Notes: generated by a model not told the origin, from the letters alone. A stretch of DNA of 64,000 bases from Chitinophagaceae bacterium (GCA_947451935.1 CANGBH010000003.1:1-64000); one strand, 5' to 3'. Positions 16,578 to 25,902 are shown, counted from the first letter of the stretch. Translations and numbers: made by a program.

Positions 16578-17291
16578 TTAAGCATGACCACCTTCAATCA
16601 ATTTGGCAATGGTAAATGCGGCTCCTGCAGCTAATGCACCAATCATCATTACTTTTAGTCCACCTGTCCAAGGATTTATTCCAGTGATTTTGCTTTTGAA
16701 AAATCCGAATATAAATAGACAGGCTAGGGTTATTATAGCAGATAATTTTAATCCGCTGATTGCATCGCTTACAAAGAAATAAGGGATCAATGGTATTAGT
16801 CCTCCAACGATATAGCTTAGTCCAATGTTGAATGCACTTCGTGATGCTCTTTTAGGATCAGGCTCTTCTAGTCCTAGTTCGTATTTCATCATAAAGTCGA
16901 CCCATCGCTTATCGTCTTTTATAATTTCTTGTGTTGCTTCTTCAGCGGTTGCTTCACTTAATCCCCAATCGAGGAATACTTTTTTCACTTCCCAGATTTC
17001 ATCTTTTCTTTTATGTGTTAGTTCCCAATATTCTTTTTTTAATTCACTTTTGTAGTGATCTTGTTCTGTTCGACCAGCTAGGTAGCCTCCTAGCCCCATA
17101 GCAATTGATCCAGCTGAAATTTCAGCGATCCCGGCAATCCATATAAGGCTAACATCTCCATGAACAGCGCCACTTAGTCCGGCCGCTAATGCGAATGGAA
17201 CAGTTAGGCCATCGCTCATGCCGATGACTATATCTGTTAATAGGTCACTACTTTGCAAATGTGCCTCATGATGAAGGTGTATGTCTTGCAT
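16578..17291 (-). CDS. VIT1/CCC1 family Fe2+/Mn2+ transporter
   Basis: A 237-aa membrane protein of the VIT1/CCC1 family, which moves ferrous iron and manganese out of the cytoplasm. The hallmark first helix has GMSDGLTVPFALAAGLSG, and there are five membrane helices in total. Between helices 2 and 3 lies a charged helical region (about residues 75-140, rich in Glu and Lys) corresponding to the metal-binding domain of plant VIT1. It lies between an alpha/beta hydrolase gene and the heme lipoprotein gene on the same strand (gaps 72 and 33 bp); a role in iron balance for the heme protein is possible but unproven. Confidence 0.9.
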   Translation of the reverse strand: MQDIHLHHEAHLQSSDLLTDIVIGMSDGLTVPFALAAGLSGAVHGDVSLIWIAGIAEISAGSIAMGLGGYLAGRTEQDHYKSELKKEYWELTHKRKDEIWEVKKVFLDWGLSEATAEEATQEIIKDDKRWVDFMMKYELGLEEPDPKRASRSAFNIGLSYIVGGLIPLIPYFFVSDAISGLKLSAIITLACLFIFGFFKSKITGINPWTGGLKVMMIGALAAGAAFTIAKLIEGGHA

Positions 17292-17363
17292 AAGATTTAT
17301 TTGTGCTTGAATGTAAGAATAAGATTTGTATTTGAAGCCTATTCATTGCTTCTTATCTTTTGA

Positions 17364-18335
17364 TTAATGCATAACATCTTTTGACTTGATAAATTTTACA
17401 ATATTTTCTATTAGTAATGGGGCTATTGGTAAGCTTGGGTTATTGTAAGTATCCACATTAATTTTTCTATCCCCCTCAACGAGTTTGAAGATGTGATTCA
17501 TCTTGTCTATTATGATTAATTTATTTTTTGGGTTTGCCTTGTATAATAGGTTTGCATCTTCAGTAGTAACTTGAATGTCGTTATTCCCTTGTATTATTAG
17601 TGATGGTTTATGAAGGTTTTTTATTTGAATTTGTGGGTCATATTTAAACCAAGATATGAGATAGGGTTGCACACTTGGCCTGAATAATGAAAACAACATT
17701 GGATTAATGCTATCTTTTGTTTTTCCGATTTTTAAACTGTCTATAATTTGAAAGCTAATATCTTTAATCATTTTTGGCTGACTACCAAGCTGTTCTTTAA
17801 GTACAATATCTATAGCTCTTCCAGCACCAGCTATCGAAATAAATGCATCTGCATTTTCAGTTGCTGCGATCATACCAATGAGTGATCCTTCACTATGTCC
17901 TATTACAATTATTTTGCTATGGGGGTTATTAATTTTGATCCAATTAATCCAGTCTTTTGCATCGCTTATATAATTTTCAAATCTCAATTCTGATTCAGAT
18001 CTAGCTGCTGAAATACTTCCTGCAACCCCTCGTTTGTCATATCGAACTGATCCTATACCGTTTAGTGCCAATTGTTCTGCTAATAGTTTTAGAGAATTAT
18101 TTTTCATCATTGAATTATTTCCATCTCTATCAGTTGGTCCAGAGCCGGCAATAATTAAGGCAATAGGTGTTTTTTTCTTTTTCTTTTCTGGCATGGTTAG
18201 TGTTCCATAAAGTTTTCCAGAAATTGATGTTTCAATAGTGACCTCTTTTAGAGATAATTTATCTATTGTTTGAGATAATGTTGACTTGCTCATAATCACT
18301 GTAGTGATTATGATTATTGTAATATATTTTTTCAT
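17364..18335 (-). CDS. exported alpha/beta hydrolase
   Basis: A 323-aa hydrolase with an N-terminal signal peptide (cleavage probably after STLSQ, residue about 22). The fold signals are complete: an IAGSGPTDRDG oxyanion-hole region, nucleophile elbow GHSEGS, acid residue in QGNNDIQV and catalytic His in MNHIFK. It belongs to the broad group of serine esterases/peptidase-like hydrolases often annotated only as alpha/beta hydrolase. A run of lysines (EKKKKKT) precedes the first core strand. It follows the CotH gene by 28 bp on the same strand and is probably cotranscribed with it. Substrate unknown. Confidence 0.85.
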   Translation of the reverse strand: MKKYITIIIITTVIMSKSTLSQTIDKLSLKEVTIETSISGKLYGTLTMPEKKKKKTPIALIIAGSGPTDRDGNNSMMKNNSLKLLAEQLALNGIGSVRYDKRGVAGSISAARSESELRFENYISDAKDWINWIKINNPHSKIIVIGHSEGSLIGMIAATENADAFISIAGAGRAIDIVLKEQLGSQPKMIKDISFQIIDSLKIGKTKDSINPMLFSLFRPSVQPYLISWFKYDPQIQIKNLHKPSLIIQGNNDIQVTTEDANLLYKANPKNKLIIIDKMNHIFKLVEGDRKINVDTYNNPSLPIAPLLIENIVKFIKSKDVMH

Positions 18336-18363
18336 TGTATGTGTTATAAGTTTAGTTAACTGC

Positions 18364-20403
18364 TTATGATTTGAGGACTTTCCTAATTATCTTTTCTCCA
18401 TTTCCTGCTGCTACTATAATGTAGATTCCAGATTTATACCTGCTGCCAAGTTGAATTTCTTGTCCTGCAGATACATTTTTTATTTGTTCGAGTAGTTGCC
18501 CTGTTGCATTAAATATACTTAGCTCTAGTGGGTAATCATTTCCGTTTTTTATATTTAACTGATTTACAAATGGATTTGGAAATATTGACATACTTGTTAT
18601 GATTTGAACTTGTTGAAATGCAGAGTCTTTTGCAATCCAACTTGAGGCAAGACTATTGTCAAAGGAGAGGTTTATTAATTCTAGGAAAGACCCTTTTCCG
18701 TCTGCTTCTAATGGCCACGGAGCTTCATCTTTATATTCTACTTCATCTATGGTGTTTCCCCATGCATCTGACAGAACCAACTTTTGTGACTTATTTGATA
18801 GATTTCTTCCGAATTGCCCCAATGGAGTTATGCCATATATTTTTTTAAATGCCACAGAGTCGCTACATAAGTATATTTTTTGAAGTGGGTCTATTGTAGA
18901 ATTAATTGGAAATTGAAAGTTAAAGCCGGGTTCACTAAAGTAGAGCCCTGACATGTCAACTTTTAGATTACTATTGTTTGTTATTTCAGTGAATTCAAGA
19001 TTCTCGCTAGTGTATCCATAATTTTCCAATGGATTATAATGGATTTTGGAAATAACCAATGGGGGTGCTATAGGCGTTGGGCAGCCATCATCGTTTCCTA
19101 TTGTTGTGTTCATCCATTCAATCCTTTGTTGAAGCCATGTTTTTATATCATTCACGTTTGATTGAAAATTGCCAACTGAATACCACTTATTTTGTTCTCG
19201 TGTTGCGGCTTCATTAATTTCTAAAGTAATGGAGTCTATTTTTTTAGAAATTGATGTATAATTCAATGGATTATCGGGTTGGCTTACTTGTTTCCATCGT
19301 TTTGCAAGATGGCATTTATAAGTTTGATTTTTATAGAGGTCATTCCAAAATCGTGATCCTGTATTATCGCCATTATCAAATTGCCAAACATTAGTGAAGC
19401 TTCTATTGTAGCCCCAGAAAAAAAGGTCATTCCCATAGCTAAGATTAAAATCCCATACTGGACCAGCTTTTAATTTTCCTCCTCTGTCTTTATGGAAGTA
19501 GGTACTTATTTGATATGCATCAACATTAGATGATATTTCATTAATAATCATGTAGTCGATAAAACTCGGTATATCTATATCAGATGGGTAGCCATCTTTT
19601 ATGGATTCGTTTCGAGCTATCATATCATCCTTGAATCGATCAAATATTGATTTGATGTAAGTGCTTTGTATAGAATTGATGAATTCTGGTTTAGGATTGT
19701 CATGAATATATTGGACGTATCCTCCGTTGTTATTTTCCATTTCCCATGCTACTGGATCTCCATTTGTTTTATCAGCTTTAACAATATATCCTCCAGTAAG
19801 CTTCAGTCCACTATTATCAGCTTGATCCATTTTTTCTATATTGACACGTTCTTTGTCAATTTTTATTTTTTCCATGAAAATGTATAGTCCTCGATACTCA
19901 CCATTTACTATTACTTCGCAATATTTCCCCCTGGCTGCATAATTGCCTATACTTCTTGATAAGTCATATGAGAGATAATCTCTTATTAAGGATGGATCAA
20001 AGGCTAGTGAATTTAATATCCAATCATTTTCCTCTGGCATGCCCAGAATACTGATATTGTTGTTGGTTCTATTGTCATCAAGAAGTGTGGTAAGTCCATA
20101 TGGTTTTTTTTCTAATACTTGCGATGTGGAACCTCTAACTTCAATGCCAATTCTTCCATTGTATTGAAGAATGCTAGGGTTGTTTTGGTCTGTAACATAG
20201 TTCCTTGAGCCATCAGGTCTATATATAATTTTCATTGATCCCAACACTTTAGGTTCATCAGGTATTACTGCTGGTAGTCCGGTATTTGGATCTTTGTCCG
20301 TCGAAATAATTACAATGGGTAGGTTACTATCGGTAAATACCTGCGCTTTAGCTGTTGCGGTGCAGATAATAAACAGAAAAATATATAATTTTTTTACAGT
20401 CAT
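18364..20403 (-). CDS. CotH kinase-like protein with lamin-tail domain and T9SS sorting signal
   Basis: A 679-aa surface or secreted protein. After a signal peptide (TATAKAQ, about residue 20), residues about 40-420 match the CotH family: IGIEVRGSTSQ, YRGLYIFMEKIKID, and GPVWDFNLSYGNDLFF, which contains the Asp expected to bind metal and ATP. A lamin-tail (LTD) beta-sandwich occupies about 445-585, beginning VISKIHYNPLEN. The last 75 residues, beginning SIFPNPFVNQL, are a T9SS type A sorting domain, so the protein is exported through the Bacteroidota type IX system. CotH of Bacillus phosphorylates spore coat proteins; no spores are expected here, so the target is unknown. It is 41 bp downstream of the 5-alpha-reductase-like gene. 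Confidence 0.88.
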   Translation of the reverse strand: MTVKKLYIFLFIICTATAKAQVFTDSNLPIVIISTDKDPNTGLPAVIPDEPKVLGSMKIIYRPDGSRNYVTDQNNPSILQYNGRIGIEVRGSTSQVLEKKPYGLTTLLDDNRTNNNISILGMPEENDWILNSLAFDPSLIRDYLSYDLSRSIGNYAARGKYCEVIVNGEYRGLYIFMEKIKIDKERVNIEKMDQADNSGLKLTGGYIVKADKTNGDPVAWEMENNNGGYVQYIHDNPKPEFINSIQSTYIKSIFDRFKDDMIARNESIKDGYPSDIDIPSFIDYMIINEISSNVDAYQISTYFHKDRGGKLKAGPVWDFNLSYGNDLFFWGYNRSFTNVWQFDNGDNTGSRFWNDLYKNQTYKCHLAKRWKQVSQPDNPLNYTSISKKIDSITLEINEAATREQNKWYSVGNFQSNVNDIKTWLQQRIEWMNTTIGNDDGCPTPIAPPLVISKIHYNPLENYGYTSENLEFTEITNNSNLKVDMSGLYFSEPGFNFQFPINSTIDPLQKIYLCSDSVAFKKIYGITPLGQFGRNLSNKSQKLVLSDAWGNTIDEVEYKDEAPWPLEADGKGSFLELINLSFDNSLASSWIAKDSAFQQVQIITSMSIFPNPFVNQLNIKNGNDYPLELSIFNATGQLLEQIKNVSAGQEIQLGSRYKSGIYIIVAAGNGEKIIRKVLKS

Positions 20404-20444
20404 AAGCTTACATCATAATAAGTTTAGCTACTTATTATTGAATA

Positions 20445-21209
20445 TTAATATAGAAATGGAAAAACAATCTTTCTGTCTTTCGGGTAATCTGGAAAATTAC
20501 TGTGGTACCAATCGTGGTGGTTTTTTGCTCTTGGAATTAAATTTGCGCATGTCCATACCATGAATGTTAGTCCTGGTAAATTCCATGCCATTAGTGCAAA
20601 TCCGAGCCATTCAATTATTTCACCAAATAAATTTGGAGAAGAGATGTAGTTGAATAAAAATCCTTTTGGAATGGTGTATCCTGTTTCGCCTTCTTTGCGC
20701 AAGCGTATTAGCATGCTGTCTGACTTCCAATTGATAAACATACCACTAATAAATAGTATGGCGCCAATCATGAAGTGTGTACTTGTTAGCCACTCAAAAT
20801 TATATTGTTCTACTGTAGACATTTCTGCTAGATAATATCCATTGAGACCTGCATTAATTAAATTGAAAAAAATGGCACTAGACACAATGGCAAGTGGAAT
20901 TTTTTTTGGTGTTGATTTTATTCTTAGTGGGTATATAATTGTTCTATTTAGGTAATGAAAAATCCAAACTGCAAATAATATCCATACATAGGATATCAAT
21001 GATTGAGTTCCCGTAATAAGGAAATAGATCATTATAGCTAGAGAAGGAAGTTCCATTACAAACCATCCTAGTTTATTATTGATCGTAATGCCCCATTTTT
21101 CTGTAGTATGTCTTCCGAATGGTGCTTTAATGAAAAACATGGTAACATGCACAATCAATGCAATGCCAATCCATCCGTATGAAATCCAATTTAGGGTTTG
21201 AGTGTTCAT
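20445..21209 (-). CDS. steroid 5-alpha-reductase-like membrane protein
   Basis: A 254-aa polytopic membrane protein of the steroid 5-alpha-reductase family (3-oxo-5-alpha-steroid 4-dehydrogenase C-terminal domain). The C-terminal signature is strong: GYTIPKGFLFNYISSPNLFG, EWLGFALMAWNLPGL, then a NLIPRAKNHHDWYHSNFPDYP region with the conserved HxWY-like NADPH/substrate segment, ending PFLY as in the eukaryotic enzymes. About six to seven membrane helices. Its start overlaps the end of the 3-beta-HSD-like gene by 4 bp (ATGA), so the two are translationally coupled. In the family the reaction is NADPH reduction of an enone; a sterol or other isoprenoid could be the substrate. Confidence 0.85.
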   Translation of the reverse strand: MNTQTLNWISYGWIGIALIVHVTMFFIKAPFGRHTTEKWGITINNKLGWFVMELPSLAIMIYFLITGTQSLISYVWILFAVWIFHYLNRTIIYPLRIKSTPKKIPLAIVSSAIFFNLINAGLNGYYLAEMSTVEQYNFEWLTSTHFMIGAILFISGMFINWKSDSMLIRLRKEGETGYTIPKGFLFNYISSPNLFGEIIEWLGFALMAWNLPGLTFMVWTCANLIPRAKNHHDWYHSNFPDYPKDRKIVFPFLY

Positions 21210-22201
21210 GAGGCTGAAATTACTTTATTTTCTATTTGCCAATTGAAAAAGTCGCGCAGTGTTTCTTCAAGTGGTCTTGGTATGTGGTTAAGGACAACTT
21301 TAGCTTTAGCGTGGTTCATGTTTGGATGTCCATTTCTAATTGCCTCAATCGATTCCTTAGTGAAAGATGGTGATGATTTTGTGACTTTTGCATGGAATGA
21401 AACAAATGGTAGAATTCCGATCATTAGCCAATGTGGTATAACAAGATTAGGTGTTTTTTTACCTGTAACCTTGCGAATAGCTTCAGACAGTTCTTTGAAA
21501 TTATAATATTTTCCAGATAGCAAATAGATTTCACCATCTTTCCCATGTTGAATTGCATTTACTATGGAAGACGCTACATCTCTAATATCTACTAAATCGT
21601 ATCCGCCATCTGGTAGTAGTGGGACTTTCTCATGATAGAAGTCGAGTAAAGCACTTCCCATTTTTGAAGGTTTGAAATCGAAAGGACCTATTACGCAGCT
21701 TGGCCTTAGCACCATTACTTCCATGTTCTGACCTTTAGCGCCATTTAATAAAATTTGTTCCCCTTGTGCTTTTGAATAATCGTAGGCAGATGCGCCTAAT
21801 TGTTTATATGGTCTAGATTCATCATAAGGAATGCTATGTGGTATTTCTGTTACGGCATGCACACTACTGATGTGAATTATTTTTTTGACTCTTTTTTGGA
21901 TGGATACGTCAAGAATATTTTTAGGACCTTCTGTATTGGTTTTAAAAACTATTCCTTGAGGGTCGCCATCAATGCTAATGATGGCGGCGCAATGAATAAC
22001 CACATCAACTCCATCTATTAAGCGTTCGAGGTCAGATTTATTGAGTACACTACCTTGGAATAGATTTATATTGAGGTCTTCCAAGCTTCGTTTATCCTTA
22101 TTATATAAGGCATTGACTTCATAGCCTTCTTCTAGGAGTTGCCTACAAACGACATTTCCAATATGTCCGCTTGCACCCGTTACAGCAATTTTCATATTCA
22201 T
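21206..22201 (-). CDS. 3-beta-HSD-like NAD(P)-dependent epimerase/dehydrogenase
   Basis: A 331-aa extended short-chain dehydrogenase/reductase. GASGHIG near residue 10 is the cofactor glycine motif; the catalytic YDYSK (YxxxK) lies near residue 147 with the Ser upstream in ISSVHAV. The C-terminal half resembles the 3-beta-hydroxysteroid dehydrogenase/isomerase and dihydroflavonol-reductase branch. It may start at the first ATG (22201) or at the second, two residues later; the next gene overlaps its stop by 4 bp. Because that gene encodes a steroid 5-alpha-reductase-like protein, the pair could act in sequence on a 3-oxo or 3-hydroxy compound. Actual substrate unknown. Confidence 0.8.
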   Translation of the reverse strand: MNMKIAVTGASGHIGNVVCRQLLEEGYEVNALYNKDKRSLEDLNINLFQGSVLNKSDLERLIDGVDVVIHCAAIISIDGDPQGIVFKTNTEGPKNILDVSIQKRVKKIIHISSVHAVTEIPHSIPYDESRPYKQLGASAYDYSKAQGEQILLNGAKGQNMEVMVLRPSCVIGPFDFKPSKMGSALLDFYHEKVPLLPDGGYDLVDIRDVASSIVNAIQHGKDGEIYLLSGKYYNFKELSEAIRKVTGKKTPNLVIPHWLMIGILPFVSFHAKVTKSSPSFTKESIEAIRNGHPNMNHAKAKVVLNHIPRPLEETLRDFFNWQIENKVISAS

Positions 22202-22300
22202 ATCGAGCCTGCTTGACTATAAATATAAGCATCCTATTGAAGTGTATTGGAAAATAATTTCGATAATTACATACCAGAATAATTTATTAATTCTGACTAA

Positions 22301-22918
22301 TTATGAGATGTTGCTGAATGCGCAAAATATGAATTCTTGAAGACTATTTGATGGCGTTTTGTGATCCTCGATTTTGCAATTGTTTTTTCTAAACCCAATA
22401 GATTTAAATTTTTCTATTAAGTTAGGCTCATCATACTGGGTAATTTTAAGGCCGCTACATGATGTAGGACCTTCACTTGAAAAAGTTCCAATTACTATTT
22501 TCCCTTTTACTGCTTCTTTAACGATTAGGAGGTATTTATCTATTGATTCTGGGGTTGTAAGAAAATGAAATGTTGCTCTATCGTGCCATAAATCATAACT
22601 AGTAGTGGGCTTGAAATTGATGATATCTGTGTTGATCCACTTTATAAGATTGGCCTTAGCGCCTAATCGTTCTTTTGCCCTATTAATTACATTTTCTGAA
22701 ATATCAAGCACTGTAATGTTTGTATATCCCTTTTCTAGAAGTTGTTCAGCTAAATAGCTGTCACCTCCACCTATGTCGATGATCTTGGCAGAAAGCGGTA
22801 TGTTGAGCTGTTGTATATATTCAAGCGACATTTTTGGTATTTCTTGTAACCAGCTTACCTCATTTGGCATCTTGTTTTGGTATACATCTTCCCAATGCTT
22901 TTTTAATCCGTTATACAT
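22301..22918 (-). CDS. class I SAM-dependent methyltransferase
   Basis: A 205-aa methyltransferase with the standard Rossmann-like motifs: motif I VIDIGGGDSYLA-type (IIDIGGGDS), an acidic end of strand 2 (VLDIS), then a DLWHDRATFHFLT strand-4 region. The N-terminal HWEDVYQNKMPNEVSW signature is typical of a group of small bacterial methyltransferases near thiopurine and tellurite methyltransferases in sequence style. Cytoplasmic, no signal. A 99-bp gap separates it from the next leftward gene, so it may be transcribed separately. Substrate unknown. Confidence 0.85.
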   Translation of the reverse strand: MYNGLKKHWEDVYQNKMPNEVSWLQEIPKMSLEYIQQLNIPLSAKIIDIGGGDSYLAEQLLEKGYTNITVLDISENVINRAKERLGAKANLIKWINTDIINFKPTTSYDLWHDRATFHFLTTPESIDKYLLIVKEAVKGKIVIGTFSSEGPTSCSGLKITQYDEPNLIEKFKSIGFRKNNCKIEDHKTPSNSLQEFIFCAFSNIS

Positions 22919-23093
22919 ATTTCGAAATTAAAAATTTGAACCAATTGGAATGGTGATTTATATCACGTTTATACCCTTATGGACTTGTAATAAAGTAATA
23001 AATATCATTTATCTCCTTAGATTGAGACGGTTTGGGTAAATTTGTGTGTTATAATTGTAATGACTAATTTGATCATATTGAATAAATGTTTTT

Positions 23094-24113
23094 ATGGAGG
23101 TTGGTATAGATAGTTTTGCGGCTATGTTTAGTGGTAATAGTGTTAATGCCATCAGTGATCAAGATGCTATTGCTCAATTGTTAGATAGGATTGTGTTGGC
23201 TGATCAGGTTGGTCTCGATTTTTTTGGAATTGGGGAGCATCATAGAAAGGGCTTTTTAGATTCTGCCCCTGCATTAATTTTGGCAGCTGCTGCTGCCCGA
23301 ACAACACGTATTCGTCTGGGCAGTGCCGTTACTGTATTGAGTGCAGCTGATCCAGTTAGGGTATTTCAAAGTTTTGCAACGTTGGATTTGATATCTGGAG
23401 GCCGTGCTGAAATGGTTGTTGGGCGTGGATCTTTCATTGATGCCTTTCCTCTGTTTGGATATAGTTTGGAAGATTATGATGAGTTGTTTATTGAGAAGCT
23501 TGACTTATTATTAAAAATTCGAGACAATGAATTTATTACATGGAAGGGGAAATTTAGGCCTGCCATTAATAATCAACCTATCTATCCTAGGCCAATGCAA
23601 CATTCGATTCCAATTTGGTTGGGTGTAGGTGGAACCCCCGAATCATTTATTCGCGCTGGAACCTTAGGCCTGCCATTGATGGTAGCCATAATAGGGGGAG
23701 AAACGCATCGGTTCAGGCCATTAGTTGACCTATATCGTCAAGCATGGAGGAGGGCTGGTCACCCATTGGAAAAATTAGAGGTAGGTCTTCACTCCATTGG
23801 TTATGTTGGTAAAGATAGTATGGAGGCTAGAGAAGATTTTTATCCCGGGTATGCTGCTGCAATGACTAAGATTGGCAAGGAGCGCGGATGGCCGCCGACA
23901 ACTAGAGCCCATTTTGATGCACAAGCTGGTCCAACTGGGGCTTTATTGGTGGGAAGCCCTGAAGAAGTTGCTCATAAAATTATTAGGCACGCTGATGCGC
24001 TAGGAGGGATTTCTAGGGTGACTTTTCAATTGGATGCGGCTGAATTACCTCATGATAAACTTATGGAGTCTATTGAGTTGATTGGTACTCGTTTAAAGAC
24101 CATACTGAATTAA
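23094..24113 (+). CDS. LLM class flavin-dependent oxidoreductase
   Basis: A 339-aa luciferase-like monooxygenase (TIM-barrel, FMN or F420 dependent). Diagnostic segments are GIGEHHRKGF near residue 45, TTRIRLGSAVTVLS, DLISGGRAEMVVGRGSF and YPRPMQHSIPIWLGVGGTPESF. It looks closest to the single-component LLM subgroup often labelled Atu2307/SP_0267-like. Bacteroidota usually lack F420, so FMN is more likely. It is monocistronic and begins at an ATG with no clear Shine-Dalgarno; a TAAATTTG box at 23037-23044 is a possible -7 element without a well-placed TTG. Substrate unknown. Confidence 0.9.
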   Translation: MEVGIDSFAAMFSGNSVNAISDQDAIAQLLDRIVLADQVGLDFFGIGEHHRKGFLDSAPALILAAAAARTTRIRLGSAVTVLSAADPVRVFQSFATLDLISGGRAEMVVGRGSFIDAFPLFGYSLEDYDELFIEKLDLLLKIRDNEFITWKGKFRPAINNQPIYPRPMQHSIPIWLGVGGTPESFIRAGTLGLPLMVAIIGGETHRFRPLVDLYRQAWRRAGHPLEKLEVGLHSIGYVGKDSMEAREDFYPGYAAAMTKIGKERGWPPTTRAHFDAQAGPTGALLVGSPEEVAHKIIRHADALGGISRVTFQLDAAELPHDKLMESIELIGTRLKTILN

Positions 24114-24170
24114 CTTGCACTTTCATTTAGATTAGGCTGTATTGGTATGATGACTTGTTAAACATTCATT

Positions 24171-24605
24171 ATGAAAAAATTATCGATTATTTTTTTACTT
24201 TTTTATTTGTTTTCAAGCTGTAAAAGCAAGGATGAAGTGCTTACTGAAAAAGAAGTATTTGATGTAATCAATAAATTTGATCTTGGTTGGAGAACAAAGA
24301 ATGCATCAATAGTAGATTCTGTGCTTTCTGAGCAGTATCTCTATTTTACACAATCCGGACATACATTCAACCGCATGAATATATTAGCTACTGCAGGGTC
24401 AGAGGTGTATCAATTGCAAACCATGGAAAGAGAACAACTTACTATTCAATTAGAGGGAAATGCCGCAGTAGTAAATACAATTTGGAAAGGGAAGGGTCTT
24501 TATCATGGGGAGGACTTTAATGATAAGCAGCGTTGCAGTATCACTATTGTTAAACACGACGGTAAGGTTAAAATTCTTGCAGAACACTGCACGCCCATTA
24601 AATGA
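24171..24605 (+). CDS. NTF2-like (DUF4440-type) lipoprotein
   Basis: A 144-aa small lipoprotein (lipobox FSSC, Cys17) with an NTF2-like/DUF4440 cone-shaped fold after the anchor: the VIDSVLSEQYLYF helix-strand, the GSEVYQLQTMERE strand and the final VNTIWKGKGLYHGEDFNDKQ strands give the pattern. Such domains bind small ligands or act as nonspecific periplasmic accessory proteins. It stands 57 bp after the LLM gene on the same strand and converges on an esterase gene. No specific function can be assigned. Confidence 0.75.
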   Translation: MKKLSIIFLLFYLFSSCKSKDEVLTEKEVFDVINKFDLGWRTKNASIVDSVLSEQYLYFTQSGHTFNRMNILATAGSEVYQLQTMEREQLTIQLEGNAAVVNTIWKGKGLYHGEDFNDKQRCSITIVKHDGKVKILAEHCTPIK

Positions 24606-24631
24606 TTAATGCCTCCAAACGAGCTAGTGAA

Positions 24632-25825
24632 CTAAAATTTTCTAATTAGATCTGAGATCTTTTCATCTCCAAGAATTGCATTTTGTGGTAAAGGAAAGTT
24701 ATCATTGAATGCGCCTAAGCTATTTTTAGTTAGTACTAATGAAGGTGTTTCATTTATAGATCCATGTTGATCAGTAACATTCGTTAGATCGAGGCTTAGG
24801 TATTTTGCCATGAAAGGGTACATCGCCATGCGCTTGTTTTTCCCGTAATCATGTTTATCATTTTGCAAGTGGTTATTCTCTATTTTATTCTCTGCTTGGT
24901 AGAGGGAATAAATATTTTTCATGAACGGAAATTCGATGTTTGGTGTATTTTTTGTCCAATCATCTCCATCTGAAATCATTAACATTGGTCGAGGCGCGGT
25001 GAGGGCAGCAATCTCTACATTATTTGTTTGAAAATTTCCATTTTTATGAATGGGCATACCACTTTCGCAGTTGCATCCTCCGAAGAAATGAGCTGAAATC
25101 ATCACGACTGGAACCGAAACTTTTATTCTATGGTCTAATGCTGACAATAAAAAGCTTTGAGTGCCACCACCTGATTCTCCTGTAATGCCAATTCTGTTTT
25201 TATCAATACCTGGTAGTGTCAACAGAAAATCAAGTGCCCGAATACTGTTTATGGTTTGAAGTCGTTGTACTCCTTTTACATCATGTGAGCATTGCTTAGA
25301 ATCGCCATATCCTACCATATCCCATGCAAATACAATCGCTCCCATTCTTGCAAGCGTTGCACAACGTATTTGTGTTTGTTCGCGAAATCTTCCTTCTTTG
25401 TTGTTGTCATGGCCATGTGGGCATAATATGCCTGCATAGGATGTAGCTTGTTTTTTTGGTCGGTATAAGTTTCCTGTAACATAAAATCCAGGGATACTTT
25501 CAAAAAAAACATTTTCAACAGTGTATCCATCCATTTCTTGTTTGGAGTGTATCACTGCGTTGATTGGTATTTTATTTAAAAGGACATTCAAGTTCATTCC
25601 TAGTTTCACTTGGTTTAGTATTTTCAATGAGCGTTCTTTCCATTGTGATAAATTAGTGGGGGTATGTGCAGAAAGAAATGCTGCGCCTTCTTTTTCTGTG
25701 AAATAATTTTCTTGACAAAGAGTTGGAGTAGTTTGTTTTTTAGTTTTTTGAGCTTGTGCTATAAGTAGATGTGGAGCAAGAAATAGAGTTACTAGTAAAG
25801 CGCATTTGAGTATTGACTTGATCAT
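24632..25825 (-). CDS. secreted alpha/beta hydrolase of the acetylxylan esterase/dienelactone group
   Basis: A 397-aa exported serine hydrolase; the signal peptide ends near residue 24 (LLIAQA). The catalytic elements are GESGGGTQS (nucleophile Ser), SDGDDW (acid) and NDKHDYG (His). The shape with a long N-terminal segment (about 100 residues before the GNLYRP core strand) is that of the acetylxylan-esterase-like or Abhydrolase_7-type family, common in Bacteroidota polysaccharide degraders. It is monocistronic and has a TATATTTG box 17 bp upstream of its ATG. Action on acylated plant glycans is plausible but not shown. Confidence 0.82.
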   Translation of the reverse strand: MIKSILKCALLVTLFLAPHLLIAQAQKTKKQTTPTLCQENYFTEKEGAAFLSAHTPTNLSQWKERSLKILNQVKLGMNLNVLLNKIPINAVIHSKQEMDGYTVENVFFESIPGFYVTGNLYRPKKQATSYAGILCPHGHDNNKEGRFREQTQIRCATLARMGAIVFAWDMVGYGDSKQCSHDVKGVQRLQTINSIRALDFLLTLPGIDKNRIGITGESGGGTQSFLLSALDHRIKVSVPVVMISAHFFGGCNCESGMPIHKNGNFQTNNVEIAALTAPRPMLMISDGDDWTKNTPNIEFPFMKNIYSLYQAENKIENNHLQNDKHDYGKNKRMAMYPFMAKYLSLDLTNVTDQHGSINETPSLVLTKNSLGAFNDNFPLPQNAILGDEKISDLIRKF

Positions 25826-25842
25826 GTTTTAGATTTCTATTT

Positions 25843-25850
25843 CAAATATA
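25843..25850 (-). promoter_or_regulatory. candidate -7 box of the secreted esterase gene
   Basis: On the minus strand TATATTTG (25850-25843) fits TAnnTTTG and lies 17 bp upstream of the ATG at 25825. No TTG at the consensus distance, so the support is partial. Confidence 0.35.
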
Positions 25851-25902
25851 TTCAAGAAACTACAAAATAGCTTGTGAGATAATGGATGATTCTTGTAATT
25901 TG

